Of a DNA stretch of 64,000 nt, positions 53,737-62,165 are shown piece by piece. Source of the DNA: Cellulosimicrobium terreum (lineage in GTDB: Bacteria; Actinomycetota; Actinomycetes; Actinomycetales; Cellulomonadaceae); assembly GCA_014803435.1 (NCBI GenBank), contig JACYFD010000002.1, positions 124,001 through 188,000 on the forward strand, given 5' to 3'. The notes beneath the pieces are model-generated. The model searched no databases. It was not told where the DNA came from and worked only from the letters and a program-made list of their open reading frames with translations. A program made the translations under genes and the position numbers. Each line of letters starts with the position of its first letter. Position 1 is the stretch's first letter.

Positions 53737-53795
53737 GCCGAGCACGACCTGAGGGCCGCCGAGCGGCAGCTGACGTCCCTCAGGTCGTGTTCGGC
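53737..53795 (-). repeat. 59-bp palindrome at the end of the RHH gene
   Basis: GCCGAGCACGACCTGAGGG (53737-53755) pairs with 53777-53795 with one mismatch over 19 bp. It closely matches the palindrome at 37928. It contains the stop codon of the ribbon-helix-helix gene and may terminate that operon. Confidence 0.8.
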
Positions 53796-54085
53796 GGGCG
53801 CCCCGGGCGTCGGGGGGGCCGGACGTCGCGCGGCAGGCGGCCGGCCTCGGACAGCGCTCGTCGGAGCAGCATCTCCATCTGGGCGTTGACGCTGCGCAGG
53901 TCGTCCGTGGCCCAGCGCGCGAGAGCGTCGTGGACCGCCGGGTCGAGGCGGAGCAGGACCGACTTCCGCTGCGCCCGGCGGGGTGTGTCGTTCTCGGGAG
54001 GCTCCCCGGGCGGCACGCGGGCGCCCGACGGCGGCGCGGGGCCGTCGTCGGGCACTGCCGGCTGGTCCGGTCCGGGGCCGGTCAC
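53780..54085 (-). CDS. Ribbon-helix-helix (Arc-like) DNA-binding protein
   Basis: This 101-residue protein has a disordered Pro-rich start (to about residue 42) and then RKSVLLRLDPAVHDALARWA followed by LRSVNAQMEMLLRRALSEAG, the beta-alpha-alpha form of Arc/MetJ repressors. The C-terminal tail [13 protein letters not shown] is basic. Its GTG overlaps the stop of the SPFH gene, a pairing seen widely in actinobacteria. It may repress its own operon through the palindrome at 55075. Confidence 0.85.
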   Translation of the reverse strand: MTGPGPDQPAVPDDGPAPPSGARVPPGEPPENDTPRRAQRKSVLLRLDPAVHDALARWATDDLRSVNAQMEMLLRRALSEAGRLPRDVRPPRRPGRPPNTT

Positions 54086-55029
54086 TGGTAGAGCGAGCCC
54101 GTGTTGACGATCGGGGTGGCTCGGCTGTCGCCGCACAGCACGACGAGGAGGTTGGACACCATCGCGGCGCGGCGTTCGTCGTCGAGCGTGACGACCGACT
54201 TCTCCTCGAGTCGGTGGAGCGCGTCCTCGACCATCGACACCGCGCCCTCGACGATGCGGGAGCGGGCGGCGATGATCGCGCCGGCCTGCTGGCGCTGGAG
54301 CATGGCCTGGGCGATCTCCGGGGCGTACGCCAGGTTGGAGATGCGGGCCTCGATGACCTCGACCCCCGCCACGACGACGCGCGCGGCGACCTCCGCGGCG
54401 ATCTCGGCCGAGACGACCTCCGTCGCGCCGCGCAGCGACTGCTCGCCGGCCTCGGCGTCGTCGTACGGGTGGGACATGGCGACGTGCCGCAGCGCCGACT
54501 CGGCCTGGACACGGACGAAGTCGGTGTAGTCCTCGACGGCGAAGCTCGCCGTCGCGGTGTCCGCGACCTGCCACACGATGATCGCCGCGATGTTGATCGG
54601 GTTGCCGTCGGCGTCGTTGACCTTGAGCTCGCTCGTCTCGAAGTTGCGGACGCGCACGGACACGCGCTTGCGGGACGAGAGCGGCACGGTGGCGACGAGC
54701 CCGGTGCGGCGGATCGTCCCGAGGTACCGGCCGAAGAACTGGACGACGAGCGTCTGGCCGGGGTTGATGATCTTGACGGTCGTGAGCGTGAGGAAGCCGA
54801 GAGGGATCGCGACCGCGCCGAGCAGGACGCCGACCGGGGTGCCGGTCGCGAACAACGGGATCGACCCGCCGAGGAGGGCGAGGGCGAGCAGGAGCGCGAG
54901 GCCTCCGCCACCGGCGCCGAGCGACCACGCGGGGCGTTCGGTGACGTCGACGCGGGTCCCGGCGTGGCCCACGGGCCGTCCGGTGGGCTCGCCGCCGACG
55001 GAGTCCTGCGGCGGGGCGGTCTCGGTCAT
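54082..55029 (-). CDS. SPFH/Band 7 membrane scaffold protein
   Basis: This 315-residue protein has a polar start, two helices (about residues 40-85) and an SPFH domain: IINPGQTLVVQFFGRYLGTI, VRNFETSELKVNDADGNPIN, then a long helix VVSAEIAAEVAARVVVAGVE and EARISNLAYAPEIAQAMLQR. It probably assembles into membrane microdomain rings. The ATG at 55029 has GAGAGGA eight bases upstream. It is co-translated with the RHH gene. Confidence 0.9.
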   Translation of the reverse strand: MTETAPPQDSVGGEPTGRPVGHAGTRVDVTERPAWSLGAGGGGLALLLALALLGGSIPLFATGTPVGVLLGAVAIPLGFLTLTTVKIINPGQTLVVQFFGRYLGTIRRTGLVATVPLSSRKRVSVRVRNFETSELKVNDADGNPINIAAIIVWQVADTATASFAVEDYTDFVRVQAESALRHVAMSHPYDDAEAGEQSLRGATEVVSAEIAAEVAARVVVAGVEVIEARISNLAYAPEIAQAMLQRQQAGAIIAARSRIVEGAVSMVEDALHRLEEKSVVTLDDERRAAMVSNLLVVLCGDSRATPIVNTGSLYQ

Positions 55030-55074
55030 GGTTCTGGTCCTCTCGTGCGGCACATTGCCGCGGTCGGCGTCCGG

Positions 55075-55091
55075 GATATCAAAGTGATATC
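55075..55091. promoter_or_regulatory. Perfect palindrome GATATCA-AAG-TGATATC before the SPFH operon
   Basis: This 7-bp inverted repeat with a 3-base spacer lies in the most AT-rich stretch of the region, 46 bases before the SPFH start. It overlaps the likely -10 on the minus strand. It is a good candidate operator for the RHH protein of the same operon. Confidence 0.6.
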
Positions 55092-55140
55092 ACATTATTG
55101 CGTTCGACGGGGGCTTGTGCCGGAGGTTCGAGGTGTGTCA

Positions 55141-55178
55141 GTCTGTGCAGACCAGTTTGCAACACAAACCACTTTGTG
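55141..55178. promoter_or_regulatory. Nested inverted repeats before the ABC-regulator operon
   Basis: Three dyads follow each other: GTCTG-TG-CAGAC (55141-55152), GTTTG/CAAAC (55155-55169) and CACAAA-CCAC-TTTGTG (55163-55178). They lie 30-67 bases before the ATG at 55208, where a promoter is expected. The winged-helix regulator encoded in the operon could bind here. Confidence 0.5.
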
Positions 55179-55207
55179 CACCGCCGACTACCAGCGAGGT
55201 CAACGAC

Positions 55208-55879
55208 ATGCCCACCGACCCGGCGTTCGACCCGGCCGAGACCCTGCGTCTCATCCGCGACCAGCAGGAGCGCGCCCGGGCCGCCACCGAGCCCGACGGA
55301 CGGCTGCTCTACCTCACGTGGGGACTGGCCTGGGGGATCGGCTACCTGTGCCTCTACCTCAGCGCCGACGCCACCGGCCAGCCCGCACCGTGGGCGTTCT
55401 GGGTGTTCGCCGGTGCCCTCGTCGCCGCCGTGGTCCTCACGATCGTCCACACCGTCACCCGCACCGCCGGCACGCGCGGGGTGAGCGCCCGCACGGGAGC
55501 GATGTACGGGTGGTCGTGGATGCTCGGCTTCCTCACGTTCGGGATCGTCATCGGTGGGCTCGGCCGAGCGGGCGCCTCCGACGAGGTCATGGCGCTCGCG
55601 AGCAACGCCTTCGCGTGCGTCGTCGTGGGCCTCCTCTACCTCGGCGGGTCCGCGGCGTTCCAGGACACCCGTCTGTTCGTGCTGGGCGTCTGGATCCTCC
55701 TCGTCGCCGCGGTCGCGACGTTCGCCGGGCTCCCGCTCACCTACCTCGTGATGGCGACGCTCGGCGGTGGCGGGTTCCTCGTCATGGGCGCGATCGAGCA
55801 GGTCCGCCGGGCCCGACGCCGCAGGCGTCGCGCCGAACCGGCCGCCCCGTCGCAACCGGGGGAGGTGGGTGGGCGATGA
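55208..55879 (+). CDS. Six-helix membrane protein of unknown function
   Basis: This 223-residue protein has a short cytosolic start (FDPAETLRLIRDQQERARAA), six probable helices and a basic Arg-rich tail. It resembles membrane proteins found beside winged-helix regulators and ABC exporters in actinobacteria; no function is established. ATG 55208 follows GAGGT by eight bases. Its stop overlaps the next start, so it is the first gene of a four-gene operon. Confidence 0.8.
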   Translation: MPTDPAFDPAETLRLIRDQQERARAATEPDGRLLYLTWGLAWGIGYLCLYLSADATGQPAPWAFWVFAGALVAAVVLTIVHTVTRTAGTRGVSARTGAMYGWSWMLGFLTFGIVIGGLGRAGASDEVMALASNAFACVVVGLLYLGGSAAFQDTRLFVLGVWILLVAAVATFAGLPLTYLVMATLGGGGFLVMGAIEQVRRARRRRRRAEPAAPSQPGEVGGR

Positions 55880-56177
55880 CTGACGCCGAGCTCGACCCGG
55901 TCATCCACGCACCTGCCCGGCTGCGTGTCGTCGCGACCCTCGCCGCCCTGCCGACCGGCGACGAGATGTCCTTCCCGACGCTGCGCAAGCTCCTCGACAT
56001 GACCGCCGGGAACCTCTCCACGCACCTGCGCAAGCTCGAGGACGCCGGCTACGTCCGGGTCACCAAGACGCACGAGGGTCGCACCCCGGCCACCTACCTC
56101 GTCCTCACCGCCCACGGACGCGCAGCGTTCGAGGACTACACCGTCGCACTGAACTCCCTCCTGAGAGGAGCCGGAGC

Positions 56178-56181
<4 letters not shown>
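55876..56181 (+). CDS. Winged-helix transcriptional regulator (HTH_34/ArsR-like)
   Basis: This 101-residue protein is almost all winged helix: VIHAPARLRVVATLAALPTG, SFPTLRKLLDMTAGNLSTHL as recognition helix, RKLEDAGYVRVTKTHEGRTP as wing. It should bind DNA as a dimer and control its own operon, including the ABC exporter encoded next. The ligand is unknown. Confidence 0.9.
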
Positions 56182-57124
<943 letters not shown>

Positions 57125-57125
<1 letters not shown>

Positions 57126-57892
57126 TGAGCACGACGACGCCGACCCCGGTGCGGCTCACCTGGCTGCACCTGAAGTACCAGTTCCTCGAGACGGTGCGGG
57201 TGCCGATCGCGGTGCTCGGCAACCTGCTGTTCCCGGCGCTCGCGATGTTCTTCTTCGTCGTGCCGCAGAAGGAGGTCGCGGGGGACCCGGTCGCGGCGAC
57301 GACGGCGGTCGCCTCGCTCGGTCTCTTCGCGATCTGCTCCGCGAGCCTGTTCACCTACGGGCTCGGCGTGGCCGAGGACCGCCAGCTCCCGTTCGACCCG
57401 TTCCTGCGGTCGCTGCCCGCCGGCCCGGCGCCGCGCATGGTCGCCCGGGTCTTCAACGGCGGGATCTTCTCGCTGTTCGGGCTCGTGCCGCTCATCCTCA
57501 TCGGGTGGCTGTTCACCGCGGCGGCGGTGACCTGGCCCCAGCTCCTCGCCGGCGTCGGGACGGTCCTGCTCGTGTCCGTGCCGTTCGTGCTGCTCGGCAT
57601 GGCCGTCGGGTACTCGCTGTCCGCGAAGGCCGCGCTGCCGGTGGTGCAGGTCATCCTCTTCCCGCTCGCGTTCGCGGGCGGCCTGTTCCTGCCGCCGTTC
57701 CTGTTCCCGCCGTGGCTCGACGCGATCTCCATGGCGACACCGACCCGCGCCGGCCGCGACCTCCTCGTCCAGGCGCTCACGGGCGAACCGGCGTACGGGC
57801 TCGCGTGGCCCGTCCTCATCGGGTGGACGGTCGTGTTCGCAGCGCTCGCGGTATGGGCCTACCGCCGGGACGAGGGCCGCCGCTTCCGGTGA
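57125..57892 (+). CDS. ABC-2 type exporter permease
   Basis: This 255-residue protein has six helices and the ABC-2 plan: first cytosolic helix LTWLHLKYQFLETVRVPIAV, external loop, VPFVLLGMAVGYSLSAKAAL, then ISMATPTRAGRDLLVQALTG before the last helix. It is the membrane partner of the ATPase before it. Its ATG overlaps that gene's TGA. Confidence 0.9.
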
Positions 57893-57893
57893 G

Positions 57894-57920
57894 GCGCCCC
57901 ACCGGGCGCGATGACGGGGC
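57894..57920 (+). terminator. Hairpin after the ABC exporter operon
   Basis: CGCCCC pairs with GGGGCG around a 15-base loop directly after the permease stop. A small terminator is likely. Confidence 0.45.
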
Positions 57921-57930
57921 GGCGGGTCCG

Positions 57931-57936
57931 CTACGG
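57931..57936 (+). promoter_or_regulatory. -10 box (TACGGT) before the membrane gene at 57979
   Basis: TACGGT gives a transcript start about 35 bases before the GTG, leaving room for the ribosome site GAGAGGGGG. Confidence 0.4.
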
Positions 57937-57978
57937 TTCGGGTGGCACGTCGGCAGTCGGACGAGAGGGGGCCCGCAG

Positions 57979-58521
57979 GTGGCCTGGTGGGAAGAGGAGC
58001 GCCCGTCGCTCGAGGACCAGCTCGCGGACTCGAGCCGCCCCCTGAGCGCATCCCGGCCGGAGGACGACGCCTCGGGCGACTGGTTCGCCGTGCCGCTGTG
58101 GCTCGCGCTCGGTGCCGCGCTCGCAGCGGCGGGGGTCGCCGTCGTGGTGGCCTCGTCCGAGCTCGCTCTCGGTGCGCTCGGCGTCGCCCTGTTCGCCTGG
58201 GGCGCGTACTTCCTCAGCCAGTACGGCGTGCTCGGCTGGTACGCGCTGCAGGTGCCGCGGCTGCGCGAGCAGCGGATCGCCGCCGATCGCCTCGGCGGTG
58301 CGGCCCCCACCGTGTCGGACCTCGACGTGCGCTCGTGGCGGGTCCCGGTGCGCCTGTCCGCGGCGGGGATCCGGGTCGGGCTGCTCGGGCCGGGCGACGG
58401 CGCGGCGCCCCACGCGTTGCGGGCGGCGCGCGTCGTCGGCGGCTGCTGCGTCGTCCTGATGATCGGTGCGTTCGCGCTCGGTGCGCTCGCCCTGGCGTTC
58501 GCCGGGGCTGCGAACGACTGA
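57979..58521 (+). CDS. Hypothetical membrane protein with four helices
   Basis: This 180-residue protein begins VAWWEEERPSLEDQLADSSR, has two adjacent helices (about residues 38-80), a cytosolic region with RLREQRIAADRLGGAAPTVS and a last pair of helices. No family is recognised. A GTG start fits the GAGAGGGGG site upstream. It is convergent with copA. Confidence 0.7.
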   Translation: MAWWEEERPSLEDQLADSSRPLSASRPEDDASGDWFAVPLWLALGAALAAAGVAVVVASSELALGALGVALFAWGAYFLSQYGVLGWYALQVPRLREQRIAADRLGGAAPTVSDLDVRSWRVPVRLSAAGIRVGLLGPGDGAAPHALRAARVVGGCCVVLMIGAFALGALALAFAGAAND

Positions 58522-58536
58522 GCGAGCGCCGAGCGG

Positions 58537-61095
58537 TCAGCCCGCGCGCCGCAGCCGCAGCGAGTTCCCGACGACGAGCACCGAGCTCGCCGCCATCGCA
58601 GCGCCCGCGATCATCGGGTTCAGCAACCCGGCGGCCGCCAGCGGGATCGCGGCGACGTTGTACGCGAACGCCCAGAACAGGTTCTGCTTGATGATGCGCA
58701 GCGTCCGGCGCGAGAGCCGGATCGCCGTCGCCGCGCTGCGCAGGTCGCCCCGCACGAGCGTGAGGTCGCTCGCCTCGATCGCGACGTCCGTGCCCGTGCC
58801 CATCGCGAGGCCGAGGTCGGCGGTGGCGAGCGCCGCGGCGTCGTTCACCCCGTCCCCGACCATGGCCACGACCCGGCCCTCGCGCTGGAGGCGAGCGACG
58901 ACGTCGACCTTCTGCTCCGGGCGGACCCGCGCGGTGACGTCCGAGCCCGCGATCCCGACGGCGCGGGCAGCCTCCTGCGCCGCGCCGTCACCGTCCCCGG
59001 TGAGCAGGTAGGGCCGCAGGCCGAGCGCCTGGAGCTCGCGCACCGCCTCGGCCGACGTCGGCTTCACCGGGTCGCGCAGCACGAGCACGGCACGCGCCGC
59101 GCCGTCCCACGCGACGACGACGGCGCTGGCCCCCGTCCGCTCGGCGGCGGCGAACGCGTCGTCGAGCGTCGGGTCGGACGCGATCCCCTCGCCGGTGAGC
59201 CACGACGGCTGCCCGACGAGGACGCGCCGCGCGCTCAGCCCACCGGATCCGCTCGCCGTGCCCGTGCCCGTGCTCGTGCCGAGCGAGAGCCCGGAGTGCG
59301 CGACCCGGACGACGGCCTCGGCCCCGCCGCCCGGTGCGCTGCGGAAGTCGAACGCCTGCAACGCGCCGATCGTGACGCCGTCGGCCCCCACCGGGTCGAC
59401 CGCCCGCATCGCGGAGCCAGCCGTGTTGTCAGCACCGGGACGGTCTCCCGACCGGTGGGGTGCTGACAGGTCGCGGGCGGCGGCGGCGATCGCACGCGCG
59501 ACGGGGTGCTCGCTCAGCGCCTCGACCGCGCCGGCGTACCGGAGCGAGTCCCGGGCGCCTGCGTCCGCAGAGCCGTCAGCAGCGGAGGGCTCCCCGGACC
59601 GGTGAGGCGCTGACAGGTCGAGGGTGCCCGACGGCGTCACCACCCGTTCCAGCGCCATCGCGCCCTGGGTCACGGTGCCGGTCTTGTCCAGCACGACCGT
59701 GTCCACGCGCCGGGTCGACTCGAGGATCTCCGGGCCCTTGATGAGCACGCCGAGCTGCGCGCCCCTACCGGTCCCGACGAGCAGGGCGGTCGGCGTCGCG
59801 AGCCCCAGCGCGCACGGGCACGCGATGATGAGCACCGCGACGGCCGCCGTGAACGCGAGCTGCGTCCCGGCCCCCGCCAGCAACCAGCCGACGAGCGTCG
59901 CGATCGCCAGCACCAGCACGATCGGCACGAACACCGCCGAGATCCGGTCCGCGAGCCTCTGCACCCGGGCCTTGCCCGTCTGCGCCTGCGTCACGAGCCG
60001 CCCGATCTGCGCGAGCGTCGTCGCCTCGCCCACCCGTGTCGCCCGCACGAGGAGGCTGCCCGACGTGTTCACCGTCGCGCCCGTCACGTCGTCGCCCGGC
60101 ACGACGTCGACCGGCACCGGCTCGCCCGTGAGCAGCGACGCGTCGACGGCGCTCGCCCCCTCCAGCACCACGCCGTCCGTCGCGACCGTCGAGCCCGGCC
60201 GGACGACGAACACGTCCCCGACCACGAGGTCGGCCGCGGGGACGCGCTCGACCAGCCACGCGCCGTCGGGCCCTGTGCGGGGCGTGCCGTCGGGGGCGAG
60301 GGTGACGCGCTCCGCGTCCTTCGCGCCCAGCTCCAGCAGCGACCGCAGCGCGTCGCCCGCGCGGTACCTCGCCCGGTGCTCCGCCCAGCGACCGGCGAGG
60401 AGGAACGTCGTGACGACCGCGGCGACCTCGAAGTACAGCTCCGGCGGCCCCATCTCGTCGCGGCTCGGGACGAGCGACGGCTGCATGCGCATCCCGAGCT
60501 CGCCCGCGCCACCGAGCAGCAGCGCCCACATCGACCACAGCGTCGCCGCGACCACCCCGAGCGAGACGAGGGTGTCCATCGTCGAGGCGCCGTGCCGCGC
60601 CGCGCGGAACGCCGCCGAGTGGAACGGCCACGCCGCCCACGTGACGACCGGCAGCGCGAGCGCGGCGACGGCCCACTGCCAGCCCGAGAACTGCAGCGCG
60701 GGGATCATCGAGAGCGCGACGACCGGGACGGTGAGCACCGCCGCGACCCGCAGGCGACGCAGCAGGTCCGTGTCGCGGTCCGGGGCACCGCCGGGGTGGG
60801 CCGTGGCCGGGGCCGGGGCGTCGTGGCTCGCCGCGGTGAGGTCGCGGCGCGTCGTGACCCGGGCCGTGTAGCCGGCCTGCTCGACGGCGGCGACGAGGTC
60901 GACGTCGGACACCGCGGTCGCGAGGGTGACGTGGGCGCTCTCGAGCGGGAGGTTGACGGTCGCGGTGACGCCCTCGACACGGTTGAGGCGCTTCTCGACG
61001 CGCGCGACGCACGACGCGCACGTCATGCCCTCGATCGTGAGGTCGACCTCGGCGAGCGACGGCTGCTCGGTGGGTGGATGGACGGTGGCGGGCAT
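58537..61095 (-). CDS. copA: Copper-exporting P1B-type ATPase
   Basis: This 852-residue pump has one N-terminal HMA domain (MTCASC, Cys26 and Cys29), eight helices with the CPC copper site (ACPCALGLATP), the phosphorylation motif DKTGT (Asp470) and GDGVNDAAALATADLG. It exports Cu(I) from the cytosol. Two short palindromes inserted in the nucleotide-binding domain produce the repeated peptide DLSAPHRSG at about residues 492-508 and 541-557, around the conserved SEHPVARAI. It is the last gene of the csoR-copZ-copA operon; GAGGAG stands before the ATG. Confidence 0.95.
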   Translation of the reverse strand: MPATVHPPTEQPSLAEVDLTIEGMTCASCVARVEKRLNRVEGVTATVNLPLESAHVTLATAVSDVDLVAAVEQAGYTARVTTRRDLTAASHDAPAPATAHPGGAPDRDTDLLRRLRVAAVLTVPVVALSMIPALQFSGWQWAVAALALPVVTWAAWPFHSAAFRAARHGASTMDTLVSLGVVAATLWSMWALLLGGAGELGMRMQPSLVPSRDEMGPPELYFEVAAVVTTFLLAGRWAEHRARYRAGDALRSLLELGAKDAERVTLAPDGTPRTGPDGAWLVERVPAADLVVGDVFVVRPGSTVATDGVVLEGASAVDASLLTGEPVPVDVVPGDDVTGATVNTSGSLLVRATRVGEATTLAQIGRLVTQAQTGKARVQRLADRISAVFVPIVLVLAIATLVGWLLAGAGTQLAFTAAVAVLIIACPCALGLATPTALLVGTGRGAQLGVLIKGPEILESTRRVDTVVLDKTGTVTQGAMALERVVTPSGTLDLSAPHRSGEPSAADGSADAGARDSLRYAGAVEALSEHPVARAIAAAARDLSAPHRSGDRPGADNTAGSAMRAVDPVGADGVTIGALQAFDFRSAPGGGAEAVVRVAHSGLSLGTSTGTGTASGSGGLSARRVLVGQPSWLTGEGIASDPTLDDAFAAAERTGASAVVVAWDGAARAVLVLRDPVKPTSAEAVRELQALGLRPYLLTGDGDGAAQEAARAVGIAGSDVTARVRPEQKVDVVARLQREGRVVAMVGDGVNDAAALATADLGLAMGTGTDVAIEASDLTLVRGDLRSAATAIRLSRRTLRIIKQNLFWAFAYNVAAIPLAAAGLLNPMIAGAAMAASSVLVVGNSLRLRRAG
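59427..59468 (-). repeat. 42-bp palindrome in copA, copy 1
   Basis: TGTCAGCACC pairs with GGTGCTGACA, with an inner CGGTC/GACCG stem. Together with the flank it encodes RDLSAPHRSGDRPGAD. The same sequence type recurs at 59574. Confidence 0.75.
59574..59615 (-). repeat. 42-bp palindrome in copA, copy 2
   Basis: GTCAGC and GCTGAC form the outer arms. The half reading GACCTGTCAGCGCC on the minus strand matches copy 1 (GACCTGTCAGCACC) and continues with CACCGGTC in both. It encodes LDLSAPHRSGEPSAAD. Confidence 0.7.
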
Positions 61096-61248
61096 GGTGA
61101 CTCCTCGATGTTCCGTGTGGTGTCACCGGTGTCGTCCGGGGTGGCGGACGGCGCGGCGGGGCGCCGGGTGGGCGCGGCGCGGAGAGCCCGGGTCGCGGTG
61201 GCGACGTCCGGCGGGCGGTCCGCGGGAGGGGTGGTGCGGGCGGAGCTG

Positions 61249-61560
61249 CTAGGCCTGGGGGTGCGCGGAGCGGTCGTGTGCGGCCTGCTTCTCCGCCGCC
61301 TGCTCGCGGTACTGGGTGGCGAGCGCGTCCCGCTGCACGTCGACGGTCGCGACGGCGTAGCCCGCCTCGTCCACGGCCGCGCGCAGAGCGGCCTCGTCGA
61401 GCGGCTCGTCGGAGAAGACGGTGACCTCCGACGCCGCGCCGACGCGGAGCTCGACGCTCACGTTCTCGACGCCCGCGACCGCCTCGAGGTCCTTCGTGAC
61501 GTGGGCGACGCAGCTGGCGCAGGTCATGCCGGTGATGCCCAGGGTGGTGACGGTGCTCAT
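61249..61560 (-). CDS. copZ: Copper chaperone CopZ-like HMA protein
   Basis: This 103-residue protein has one HMA domain (GITGMTCASCVAHVTKDLEA, Cys14 and Cys17) and a His-rich helical tail (EKQAAHDRSAHPQA) beyond the usual 68-residue length. It should carry Cu(I) to CopA, which is encoded next. GAGGAG lies before the ATG. Confidence 0.95.
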   Translation of the reverse strand: MSTVTTLGITGMTCASCVAHVTKDLEAVAGVENVSVELRVGAASEVTVFSDEPLDEAALRAAVDEAGYAVATVDVQRDALATQYREQAAEKQAAHDRSAHPQA

Positions 61561-61605
61561 GGTGCTCCTCGTGTCGTTGCTCGTGGGGCTGGTCGGGAGT
61601 GCTGG

Positions 61606-61953
61606 TCAGCTGCGGACGAGGCGCGCGATCGCGTCGGCGGCCTCCTTGACCTTCGCCGCCCCGGCCTCGTCGGACTGCTTCGCCGCGTCGACGACGCAGT
61701 GCCCGAGGTGGTCCTGGACCAGGCCGATGCTCACGGCCTGCAGCGCCTTGGTGACCGCGGAGACCTGCGTGAGGACGTCGATGCAGTAGACGTCCTCGTC
61801 GATCATGCGGGCGATCCCGCGGACCTGGCCCTCGATGCGGCGCATCCGCTTGAGGTAGGCCTGCTTGTCCGACGCGTAGCCGTGCGGACCGGTGTGGTCG
61901 TCGTGCACGGTGGTGTCGGTGGCGGGCTCGTGCGTCTCGGTCGTCTGGTCCAT
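61606..61953 (-). CDS. csoR: Copper-sensing repressor CsoR
   Basis: This 115-residue protein has the all-helical CsoR fold (KRMRRIEGQVRGIARMIDED) and the Cu(I) ligand set Cys57, His82, Cys86 (VYCIDVL, DHLGHCVV). An N-terminal extension of about 30 residues is His/Asp-rich. It represses its own operon and leaves DNA on binding Cu(I). The start at 61953 follows GGAGGAG; longer frames are unlikely. Confidence 0.95.
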   Translation of the reverse strand: MDQTTETHEPATDTTVHDDHTGPHGYASDKQAYLKRMRRIEGQVRGIARMIDEDVYCIDVLTQVSAVTKALQAVSIGLVQDHLGHCVVDAAKQSDEAGAAKVKEAADAIARLVRS

Positions 61954-61994
61954 CTCTCTCCTCCGGTGCCTGCCGGTGGGCCGGCGACACGTCC

Positions 61995-62013
61995 AGCATA
62001 CCCCTATGGGGTA
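61995..62013 (-). promoter_or_regulatory. CsoR operator and promoter of csoR-copZ-copA
   Basis: TACCCC-TAT-GGGGTA (61999-62013) is a 15-bp palindrome matching the CsoR operator type. On the minus strand it overlaps the -10 box TATGCT (61995-62000), so CsoR binding blocks the promoter. It is the only such box I find in the window. Confidence 0.85.
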
Positions 62014-62152
62014 CGTGCGGGTCAACGGGGCACGACGTCGTGCGCCGGGACCAGATGCTCGCGAAACGGTGCAATCCGCACGGTGCGTCGACGCGCGGAT
62101 CACAGGCGCGTCACGATTACCGGCTCGACAGGCAGCCCGATCTGCCGCCACC

Positions 62153-62158
62153 TAGCCT
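62153..62158 (+). promoter_or_regulatory. -10 box (TAGCCT) of the DUF2330 gene
   Basis: TAGCCT is followed by seven bases and then the ATG at 62166, a leaderless arrangement. Confidence 0.5.
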
Positions 62159-62165
62159 CCCAGGC

